Below the pieces are notes generated by a model. It was not told the DNA's origin. It searched no databases and saw nothing but the letters and a program-made list of their open reading frames with translations. From positions 60,116 to 124,115 of the forward strand of contig JACCGJ010005102.1 of assembly GCA_013407085.1 (NCBI GenBank): 64,000 bases of DNA, written 5' to 3'. The number at the start of each line of letters is the position of its first letter. The first letter of the stretch is position 1. The position numbers and the translations under genes are program-made. The DNA comes from Atriophallophorus winterbourni (taxonomy: Eukaryota; Platyhelminthes; Trematoda; Plagiorchiida; Microphallidae). Positions 45,931 to 54,735 of this stretch are shown here, one piece after another.

Positions 45931-46834
45931 TAGCACCCTGTCTCAGTATCACATGGCTGACAGTTCAAAGATTGGTTTAACTACAAACTAAGCCCTGAAC
46001 CGCTAGCAAATAGCGGCGTGGACACATTTAGGGAAATATGCATAATCGAGATCTCCAATATTAATTCGGTACATGGGCACAAACAGTAGTTGGAAAAATA
46101 ACTGCGACGGACCTTGTTCAGTAGGCGAAATCATATCATCTATACAGGAGACAAGCACTCACCATATTGGTAGCAGAGCCCTGATACAAAATAATGTATG
46201 GCTATGCTATGTAAGATTTCAGCGTATTTCCTATAGCCCCTTAAAGCTTCTGAATGCAAAACAAAGCAATTTCATGCAGCAATCTTTCACACAAACGCTG
46301 TCGTTCTCCATTAGTTCACGCAAATCCCTTGGCTAAAGCGTCCACCCGGGTCATGTAGCTCTGGTTATGGTTTGAAATACAGAAATTTTTGGATTCCAGC
46401 GACCATACTAATAGTTTGTAGCATCACCCGTACAGTGTTCCCACTGGTGGTCTGATTTAGGCACGACTTTCAACAAAATCAACAAACCACACTACTCACA
46501 TGAGAATAAAGTAGTAGAAAAAACACCATTGGCTAACATGAACGCTGAAGTAAAATCACGGGCCTCTGAACAATCTTTTCGTACACCACTTTCATCAAAA
46601 AGACAAATAATACCGTTGAGTTTCAAAATCTAATGTAAGTGATGAGTTTTTCATTCTCGTTTTTTTTAAATTAATTTCTTCTCTGTTGATAAAAAGATTG
46701 TCTGATTTCCTATGACACGCTGTCGAAGCCCATTGAGCAGTTTTGCTAGCAAAAAGCTGTACACGTGATGTCTGTTCACCCACTGGGCAGTGAGATAGGT
46801 TGTTGTTAAACCTTATGTACCAGTGCACGCTAGT

Positions 46835-46940
46835 ACAATGCAGCCAGCACCGAGCTAAATTGATTTGCCATCGACGGGTCTCACTAGCATTTCTATTGTA
46901 ATTCTCTGACTGAGCGGCACATTGCGTGAGATATAAAATG
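46835..46940 (-). mobile_element. SINE-like repeat, degenerate copy 2
   Basis: GCTAAATTGATTTGCCATCG, GTCTCACTAGCATTTCTATT and CTGACTGAGCGGCACATTGC are recognisable in order; the GGCCTGGGCAACC block is lost. Confidence 0.5.
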
Positions 46941-47379
46941 GAGCAAAGACTGATGCTGATACGACGCGCATGCACAAATTCAGGCAAATTAAGTAGGTCG
47001 TGGTAACCTCGATCTACGGTAAATGCGCGTGGATGAGTGAAAAATCGTTTAGAAATAATAATGAGGCATATACTGAGACGACATTAGTCCTGCGTGTCAA
47101 ACAATGGTCTATTCTTGTGAAAATTATGCGCTGGATGAAACCAAACCGCTTTCATAAACCGGCGAACATATCGATATGTTGTCTTGTATAATTTTACTCA
47201 AATAAATCAGGATTGTCTGATTGCTTTTATATGCAAAGCAGGCCGATGGGATCACATATGGAAAAATCAAATTATTGCTGACAGCGACCTTGAAACCCAG
47301 TTGAAGTGTTCCTCATATGTTGCTACGTAAATTGGGTGATAAAACTAGCATACCAGGGACCTAAATACAAAACATATCC

Positions 47380-47385
47380 TTTATT
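47380..47385 (-). terminator. Possible poly(A) signal of the PP1-like gene
   Basis: AATAAA on the - strand (TTTATT on +) lies 97 bp beyond the PP1-like stop codon. Confidence 0.45.
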
Positions 47386-47482
47386 AACTTACTTAAATAA
47401 AATAAGTAGACAGAGCACTAAATTATACTTGGCATTTAATAATTTACAGCGAACTGATTTAACATTCTGTCAACTCAAACGG

Positions 47483-48493
47483 CTATTCCGAAGTATTTGC
47501 TGGATATTTTCTAGTATAGAATTGGAATTGATACCGTGTATCTGGACGTATAACTTCAAAACCTCCCTCAAGAGTCCCAAAGACCTCATCCGCTTTGCGA
47601 ACCACGAAGACACCCCCGGAGTTTTGAAACTGGTTGCAATAGTTGGGAGCAGAAAACAACGTAATCAATCGATTCTCGTAGTAAAATTCATAGCCATCTT
47701 CAACCACTTGGTGTGCACGAACAACAAGATCCAATTCGTACGTGTCCAAGAACGTGTTGATCACATCCACGCCAAAGTTGTACGAGCACCCACGAGGGCT
47801 GGGAAGCCATCCTACCGGTAGATCACCAGCCTGTGTATAATCTGCCGGGTCAGCCCAAACTAAATCGCACAATAAACCTTGTCGTGGAATCTCTGTTGGA
47901 CGTTGAATGTGATTGATAATAATATCCAACGGTTTATGGATCTCGGGCATCAATTCCGGGGACAATCCACCATGGCAGCAGAAAATACTATTCTCAATCA
48001 CAGCTGCAACCGGCATCACATTGAAGACCGAGACAAAGTTCTTGTGAACTTTCGATTTACCGAAGCGTTCTTTTAGTTCTTCCCGAAACCCGTAGACTTT
48101 ATTGATCAGTTCACTCTCGTGATTGCCGCGTAGCATAAAAAATCCTTTGGGATACTTGATCTTGAAAGCGAATAACAAACAAAGCGTCTCCACGGATTGG
48201 GGGCCACGGTCCACGTAGTCGCCGAGGAATAAATAGCGTGAGTCTGGCGGGTATTCACAAATGTCAAACAATCGCAAAAGGTCATAGAACTGACCGTGAA
48301 TGTCACCACATACTTTGATCGGGGCTTGAATACGCAGCAACATGTTCTCGCTTTGAAAAATCGGTTTCACCAAACAACACAACGCGATGCATTCCAACTC
48401 GGTAATCGGCACACGAACACCTGGAGTGTGAATGTTTTCTTTCAGGTTATTGATTAACCTGTCCAAGTCTATTTCGTATGTCGGCTTATCCAT
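47483..48493 (-). CDS. PP1-like serine/threonine phosphatase catalytic subunit, single exon
   Basis: Metallophosphatase that removes phosphate from Ser/Thr through two bound metals. The protein has 336 residues with no intron. Metal and catalytic motifs sit at PP1 positions: GDIHG 63-67, GDYVDRG 91-97, GNHE 123-126, then HGG 174-176 and RAHQ 259-262. SAPNYC is at 281-286. It is not a typical housekeeping PP1: the loop after SAPNYC reads N-Q-F where PP1 has G-E-F, there is an insertion of about 12 residues around 220-235, and the C-terminus is unlike PP1. The start chosen is the first ATG (48493); the frame is open 21 bp further upstream but only from a TTG. Lack of introns suggests a retrogene, possibly a germline-type PP1 (inference). 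No disabling mutation is seen, so it looks functional. Confidence 0.93.
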   Translation of the reverse strand: MDKPTYEIDLDRLINNLKENIHTPGVRVPITELECIALCCLVKPIFQSENMLLRIQAPIKVCGDIHGQFYDLLRLFDICEYPPDSRYLFLGDYVDRGPQSVETLCLLFAFKIKYPKGFFMLRGNHESELINKVYGFREELKERFGKSKVHKNFVSVFNVMPVAAVIENSIFCCHGGLSPELMPEIHKPLDIIINHIQRPTEIPRQGLLCDLVWADPADYTQAGDLPVGWLPSPRGCSYNFGVDVINTFLDTYELDLVVRAHQVVEDGYEFYYENRLITLFSAPNYCNQFQNSGGVFVVRKADEVFGTLEGGFEVIRPDTRYQFQFYTRKYPANTSE

Positions 48494-48596
48494 GGAGAAC
48501 AAAAAGGTGGTCAACTAAATATTATTTATTCATCTTTATGGCCAGGACTACAGTGTGTGACCTGTGATGCAATTTAAAGAAGTCGATCAGTTCGTG

Positions 48597-48617
48597 CACG
48601 TGAGTACTGATCACGTG
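48597..48617 (-). promoter_or_regulatory. Two CACGTG E-boxes upstream of the PP1-like gene
   Basis: CACGTG occurs at 48597-48602 and again at 48612-48617, about 105-125 bp upstream of the PP1-like ATG. The second merges with TGACG, a half CRE. Such palindromes bind bHLH factors in many animals. Position suggests a promoter element, but no transcript start is known and a + strand LINE remnant begins just beyond. Confidence 0.3.
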
Positions 48618-48659
48618 ACGTTTTGATTCGCAAGGAATATTTGTATAAAAGCACACGCA

Positions 48660-49060
48660 AAGTCTTCTGGCCGCTTGCAATCATTCCACAATAATTGCCT
48701 TCGTCGAATTATTGGGGTAAAATGGCCAGAAAAGATAAGGAATCAAGACCTGTGGCAGATTGCTGCTGAGGACCCGATCGCCCAGCAGATCAGTAGAAGA
48801 AAGTGGAGATGGGTTGGGCACACCTTGCGGAAACCTTATGATGACATCACGCGTCATGCTCTGGTATGGAACCCAATCGGGAAGAGACGGGTCGGACGCC
48901 CAAGGCTATCTTGGAAGCGCTCGTGTGAAGAGGAAATCCGCAAGTGTGGACTTAACTGGAACGACATCAAACTGGCTGTTATGGACAGACCAAAGTGGAG
49001 ACAAGTTGCCGAGGCCCTATGTTCCTCCAGGAACTCAAGGGATTAAGTAAGTAAGTTGGA
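48660..49060 (+). mobile_element. LINE C-terminal fragment with 124-codon frame
   Basis: The frame 48675-49046 encodes N-N-C-L-R-R-I-I-G-V-K-W-P, W-V-G-H-T-L-R-K-P, and G-K-R-R-V-G-R-P-R-L-S-W-K-R, ending W-R-Q-V-A-E-A-L-C-S-S-R. This is the typical last domain of another RTE/Jockey-type LINE, intact to the stop. It ends in a TAAGTAAGTAAG-like tail at 49045-49056, a likely 3' terminus. A TATAAA word lies upstream at 48643, but no start is supported. Confidence 0.85.
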
Positions 49061-49099
49061 ATCAGGCGAAGTCCAACATAAAGCGTGGGATGAAACACC

Positions 49100-49225
49100 A
49101 TCTAATTCGGCTTCCAGTACAATTCACATTGTCTACTCGAATAGTTAACGAATTGAATGCATTGCCGCTGTGTTCTTGGAATAAGAGGTAAAGTTCAAGG
49201 CATATTTGGACTCCTCTCAGGTTAG
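49100..49225 (+). mobile_element. CR1-like LINE C-terminal trace
   Basis: R-I-V-N-E-L-N-A-L-P and a following S-R-H-I-W-T-P-L stretch fit the C-terminal R-V-V-N-x-W-N-x-L-P pattern. Short and diverged. Confidence 0.45.
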
Positions 49226-49659
49226 TGGACAATTGTAAGTCGATCTGATTGTCTCTTTATGGTGAATCCAATGCTTCGGAGAGAAAAAGTGACGAAGCAA
49301 ACATGAGATTAGCTACCCCTAATTACATCAAGAAGAATAAGAAGCGGATAACGAAAGTGAGAGTGCAATACAAAAGGCTTGAACTTGCTGCTGAACCATT
49401 TTCGGAAGAATAGTACCGTGATGCACAACCCCTTGTAGAAAGCGCGAGACTAGATCATAATGAAACGTATTGTTCTGGTTAAAGGAGTACAAAACTCTAT
49501 TTGCCGCTTCCTGCAAAACCAGAGTGTAACAAAAATTCTCATAGTATCAAGCTGTAGCACGAGTAACTGCAAAAGACGAGCTTTCTGTACAGAACCGGCG
49601 TGACTTCATTTTTCAATGCTGGATTCATTTGCCAGCCCTTCAAAAGTTGGTTGTCATTT

Positions 49660-50304
49660 GACATTCGTTGTTGGCCTCCTTCGGTCGATGTCGACCAGAG
49701 ATGTACATCACAATCGCATGAATTTTCTCATGTTCTACAGTTCGCGAGTGACTAAACAGTCCGATTTGGGGGAAACAATTTCTCCCGCAGCGCTTGCAAC
49801 GATAGGCAGATCTCGGTCGATGGGCGTCAGATTCACGCCGGCAGCGTGATCTGCGTTCAGCAGCCAAGAGCTGTATCTGCTCCTACCCTGCTTGCAGACG
49901 ATGCTTTACAATGTCTCCAATGTGAGCGATCAACTCGCGGGGTAAGTGCCATGAGCTTTAACATCTCTTTTGCAAACGTCTTTGTACCGCAAGTGCGGTC
50001 TGCCAAATGGTCGACTTCCTGATTTCAACTCGTCATAGAGTAGATCTTTCGGAATAGGACCATTTTCCATTTTGTAGACGTGGCCATGCCACCGCTTGCG
50101 GTGCTGTCGTAGTAAGGTGAACATGCTCTGCAGACCAGCTTTTGAAAGCACTTCGGCATTGGTCACTTTGTCCATGCACGATAAGTTCAAGATACGACTG
50201 ATGCATCGTAAATGGAAAGCATTCAGCTTCCATTCGTGTCTTACGTGGGTGGTCCAGGTTTCGCTGCCGTACAGTAGATTATGAGTATAAAGTGGGAATA
50301 TCAC
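49660..50304 (-). mobile_element. RTE-like LINE, 3' third with 124-codon frame
   Basis: The - strand frame 50304-49930 encodes L-L-Y-G-S-E-T-W-T-T-H-V-R-H-E-W-K-L-N, R-I-L-N-L-S, and G-R-P-H-L-R-Y-K-D-V-C-K-R-D. A second frame (49867-49640) carries the C2HC finger YRCKRCGRNC..IGLFSHSR and the 3' UTR. One frameshift separates them. Confidence 0.9.
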
Positions 50305-50639
50305 CAGTCAATCTGAAAAAAACCACACGCGATGGCACACAGGATAGGACGTTCGACTTTAAACTTGGCGACTCAGGTTTAGATTCACCCAAGTTAGTTG
50401 AACCGAGATCTCCACCATCGCAAGGTGTAAACCGGGACTGGGAAAATAACCGTAACGAACTAATACACTATCCAGTGGTTGAAATCTAACATATGCAATG
50501 GTTCGCGTTAAAGACACCGGCTTCAAGGTCCCCGGTGGTTTGAAAAATACTGCACAGTCTAACTCAATGACGATAATCACCCCGAAAGTTCCATAACGAT
50601 GCTGGTAAGATTTTTGATAACAACAGCGGTTTATATGTT

Positions 50640-51869
50640 AGGATTCAGTTGTAATGGTCTAAAAAGCATTTAGCTTAACAATAACCATAAGATGGAGTTA
50701 TGAGGTATATACAATAAAAAAAGAAGAACAGGGAAACTCATGTAGTGTAAATCGTACCAAAATTGGGGTTGTCTCTCAAGTATTTGTCCAAATTAGCTTT
50801 AAAAACATCCAGGTTGGCTGAGTGTGTAACAGTGGAGAGGAGGGTGTTCCATGTGAAACTTACACGTACAGCATACGAATATCTTCGACAGTTCAGTCTT
50901 GAAGTGGGAATAAGCACCGTAAGTTCAGGTTTCCGACTGGCACGGGGTGGCGAGCGTGCGAAAAGTTTGGACAAGGGATGGTTAGGGGCGTGCATAATAT
51001 TGTACATCAGTATGAGGCCACCTCTTAGTCGACGACAGCGAAAGTCGAAAAGATTGAGACACCTCAAACGTTTTTCATATGGTTTAGCAGCTAGTCCGGG
51101 TACAAGCTTTGTGTTTCGGTGGTAAATTCGCTGCAGAAGGTTGATGTCTTTCTGAATCCAGGGTGACCAAGCCTGAACAGCGTACTCCATCGCTGGTCTC
51201 AGATAGGTGTTCATGATACGGGGTACTGACTGATTGGAGAATCTGCCGAAAATTCGTCTCAATAACGCCAATACTTGTGACGCCTTTTTGTAAGCCGCTT
51301 TGCACTGCAGTGAAGTCTTCAGACTTGAACTGGCCCAAACACCCAAATCCTTCTCTTCAGTTGTCCAGACTAGTTGGTGGGACCCAAGTGTGTAGTTGTA
51401 ATTCACAGTCTTTCCAATGTTTAACACCTTGCACTTTTGGAAGTTGAAGGGTAGTTTGTTTCTCAGAGACCAATCGTGCAATGTGTTTAGATCCTTCTGC
51501 AAAGTTTCACAGTCATCATTTGTACGTATGCTTCTCCAAAGCTTTATATCGTCTGCAAATAACATAATCTTGCATTTAACACGCTCGGGAATGTCGTTTG
51601 CGTAGATCAAAAACAAAATCGGTCCGAGGACCGACCCTGGGGCACTCCGCTCGTAATTCTAAATGATTTCGATAAGGCGCCGTCAACTCTGACTTGGGCA
51701 CTCCTGTCGCGTAAATAGTTTTCTAGCCAAGCAAGAAGTTTTCCTGTTATCCCGTGCAATTCAAGTTTCTGGATTAAAATACTATGATTGACGCGGTCGA
51801 AAGCCTTTGACATGTCTAAAAAGCATGCATGGATGGAGTAACCATTGTCCACACACTCAGTCCGTAGGA
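50640..51869 (-). mobile_element. CR1-like LINE, longest and best kept copy
   Basis: On the - strand, reading down from 51869: A-F-D-R-V-N-H (RT), S-G-V-P-Q-G, then a one-base frameshift near 51637, then F-L-I-Y-A-N-D, MLFADDIKLW (RT active site), I-L-N-I-G-K, Y-L-R-P-A-M-E-Y, the C-terminal F-T-W-N-T-L and the stop at 50738. The 3' terminus GATTCAGTTGTAATGGTC is at about 50640. 5' parts (endonuclease, first protein) are absent; the inverted-repeat element begins exactly at the break. Confidence 0.93.
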
Positions 51870-52400
51870 GGGCACCCTCCTAACGAATAAAACAAGCCGG
51901 ATTACCTGATCGACCAAAATCGCAACGGAGAGAAATTGCTATTGGGTAAGTCATGTTATACCTTGGCAACAAACCCACATCTTCACTAAATTCAATTTGT
52001 CTGACTCGGCCATTACAACCAACCTCCGTCGTTCCCCATATGCACATTCCCACGATTATGATGTACCCTCACACGTTCACACTGTTGTTTCCATATAAAT
52101 ATAAACCATCTCAACGGTCGAAACGCACACACTGGGCGTTTGGACCTTGGACTCCCGATCAACGTTCCATTCCGGTCTTGTTCTGTTTTCCTGGCTGTTG
52201 GGTTAAGAACAACGCATTGATTGATAGAACGCAACGACTGTCTCAGCTGCAACATCAACGATACATCCATCATAACAATTTGGAGTGAAAATGGGGTTTG
52301 TTGTCAAGGTACAATATGGCTTACCCAACAACAATTTCTATCCGTTGCGAACCGGGTCGATCAGGTAATCCGACTTGTTTTATTCGTTAGGAGGGTGCCC
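51870..52400. mobile_element. Non-autonomous DNA transposon (MITE-like), 531 bp
   Basis: The terminal inverted repeats are about 120 bp each: 51870-51990 and 52275-52400 are reverse complements at roughly 85-90%. The tips read GGGCACCCTCCTAACGAATA on both sides. The inside (51991-52274) is unrelated to a transposase. No clean target-site duplication is seen. A fragment of the inside recurs at 31685-31790. Confidence 0.85.
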
Positions 52401-53480
52401 TTCCAACATTATACTCTACTAAAAATTACGATTTCTAGCCCAATCACTCTAAATCTCACAGTGACACGTGCTGAACTAAATGTCAGATTAGATTTCTCCG
52501 TCCTTAGACCCAAATTGTACGGTGACCAACAAACGACAGATTTTGTCCGAGTTTCGCAGCAAGTAGCGGCACACGACATCCCCATTACCCTAAACAGCGA
52601 AGCATTCGCGAGCTATTCATTGAGAAGTGGTCACGTTTCACGGGCCAAGCAGCGCTAGATCCAGAGTTGGCAAACATCCAAAACACTGAAAGATTATCGA
52701 GAGACGGCACCTAACACAAAAAGTATAAAAAAACAGAATCGAAGTCTGAATAGGCGAAAAAATTAGACCTAAAGTGAGCTTCAACACGAGTAGATGTTTA
52801 TCAGAAAGAACTGGTATGGGATGGATTTGGAAAGGGTAAAGGCGAGCATAACAATTGTACATCAGGATTCGTTGTAGATTACTCCTCTCAAAGCTTTCCA
52901 AGTGGTCTGTTATTCAATAACACCGAGGAGCTAAATGGACTGCAATCCTGAGTTAACAAGGCCCATCGCCTGGGGTTAAACCAGCAGGCGTCTGAATTCC
53001 CTTCTGCTAGTGAAAGATAGATAAAACCACGCATGCAGGGCAAGAGATGAACCAAAAACCAGAGGACGCAAAAAATGTAGCCTATTACCGAGATAGGCTG
53101 TGAGAAGAAATTTTTTCGATTTAGATAATGTTGACGACGTAGTTCTCTTGTTCGATTTGTATACACATCTTCAGTCGACTTTGTACGGACTATGTAACAC
53201 CCTCCTTCCAAATTCAGAATGCGCTTTACAATTGCCGAGTGAGAAATTCCGTTGCTAGATATAGATACGACAGAAACTGCGCTCAACAGTGAGAAGTTCG
53301 CGATTGTAGACTGTTTTGCTTCTGAAACTCAAGGGCAGTCTATAATACTAAAGTTCACGTGGTTTTACCAAGTACGTGAGACATGATGCGGTTTTGTTTG
53401 CCACTCGGAATGGCGTCGTTGTAAGGCTGGCCAGATTCTGACTTGGCTCGAGCAGATGAAGGCAGTTTAGGTTTGGGACA
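52401..53480. other. Intergenic, unassigned
   Basis: Contains a 133-codon - frame (53286-52888) and part of a 145-codon + frame (52221-52658). Neither resembles a known family. The open frames overlap repeats or end at arbitrary points. Confidence 0.35.
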
Positions 53481-53489
53481 TCAGAATCC

Positions 53490-53935
53490 GAAATGGCTTC
53501 TTACTCTCAGTGATCGGCCTCAAAATCGAGTTCAGTGGCAGTCTTGTTGTAAGCAACATCTTCCAACGTTTGATTGATATTGTATGTTGGCAAGTAACAC
53601 GTCAAGAAACGCTTGACGTGATACATGGTAGTAAAAGTCACAAGGAAGCTGTCATGGTGATGTGTCTCTGTTTGTTCGGATGCACGATGTGCAATCGTGC
53701 AGTATTTCTGTGCTGTGCGCTAACATCGTGCTAAATTGATTGGCCAACGGTAGTGAGCTGCATGCGAGTACACGCTGGAGTCTCACTACCATTTCTATTT
53801 CTATTCCCCCCCTCATATCTGTCTAGGCCTGGGCAACCTGACAGTATCTCAGCCCACGTGCAGTCTCTGACTGTGCGGCACTTTGCCTGGATCAGGCTTG
53901 TGCTTTCATACCATACACCGGGTTGATGTAAGCAT
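53490..53935 (-). mobile_element. Repeat gamma plus SINE-like copy 3
   Basis: 53540-53660 is repeat gamma. 53695-53930 is one of the fullest SINE-like copies: GCAATCGTGCAGTA, GCTAAATTGATTGGCCAACG, CACGCTGGAGTCTCACTACC, CTAGGCCTGGGCAACCTGAC, CAGTCTCTGACTGTGCGGCA, CCTGGATCAGGCTTGTGC. Confidence 0.65.
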
Positions 53936-53984
53936 CTAGCCCTGTGTGTCTCTTCTACAGGTTCAATAGCTTTAAAGATCCCGC

Positions 53985-54300
53985 CATTTCCCGTCTCCTT
54001 AGGATTTTATCGCGTCATGGTTGCACGGCAGTTAAGCAGTCAATACTTACACCGATATGCAATCGTGCAGTACTTTTGTGCTGTGCGGCGAACACCGTGC
54101 TAAATTGAATTGCGACCGGTAGTGAGCTGCATGCTGAAACACGCTGGAGTCTCACTGAAACTTCTATTTCCATTTTTCCAACATCTTTCTAGGCCACGCG
54201 CAGTCTATGATTGTGCGGCACTTTGTCTGGATCAGACTTGTGTTTTCATACATCATTCATATACAAGTATAATGCTGCCCGTGATGATGACGATGATGAT
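53985..54300 (-). mobile_element. SINE-like repeat, copy 4
   Basis: It repeats the blocks of copy 3, but the GGCCTGGGCAACCTGACAG block is partly deleted (TAGGCCACGCGCAGTC). It ends in a GATGATGACGATGATGATG microsatellite at 54281-54302, the usual terminus. It lies 320 bp beyond the DHRS12 stop. Confidence 0.65.
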
Positions 54301-54622
54301 GCTGTGGCTACTCAGAAGGAGCCAATTTGGTTGAGCAAGGTGTGAAGAAAAAATAAACAGACCCAATGCATCGTATGAGATAGCGCCCCCCCAAGAGTAA
54401 AATCGAAGAATTAAAATAGACCGGGACAATAAAGAGAACACGAACATTTTACGCCATTTGTTTATAAGGTATACAATTACGAAATTAAACCACAAAACTA
54501 AACAGTCCGTGTTTGGTTGGTCCTGAGAAATGAATAAAAATGCAGCAAGATTGCATGATTGACTGAAAACCAAGAAGGGGGGAGAGAGCAAGGTAAACAA
54601 GCCGCAGACCGAGCACGTGGTT

Positions 54623-54735
54623 TTAGGTCATGAAAGGCTGCGCGATTTGCTGCATGCGGGACAAAAATTTAGAATATTCCTCCGGCGAGGAGTGAGTACG
54701 AGCGAGGGGCAGATGTTTCTTGACGGGCTTCCGAT
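54623..54735 (-). CDS. DHRS12: DHRS12 last exon and stop
   Basis: Acceptor CCACCATCAG before 54735. Two bases complete Asp, then R-K-P-V-K-K-H-L-P-L, S-S-P-E-E and I-A-Q-P-F-M-T, and TAA at 54625-54623. This is the DHRS12 C-terminus at its usual length. The frame is open upstream into the intron, but only the part after the acceptor resembles the family. No clear AATAAA is seen within 300 bp. Confidence 0.88.

Noticed and set aside
47306..47821. 171-codon + frame opposite the phosphatase
   Set aside because: It is the antisense shadow of the PP1-like coding region. It has no family resemblance and no splice context.
48494..48514. N-terminal extension of the phosphatase by seven residues
   Set aside because: It would need a TTG start. 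The first ATG at 48493 gives the normal PP1 length before GDIHG (position 63).
50763..51125. + strand frames of 113-120 codons at 28624, 32744 and 50763
   Set aside because: All three are the same antisense shadow of the CR1-like LINE C-terminus; conservation between them only reflects LINE copy identity.
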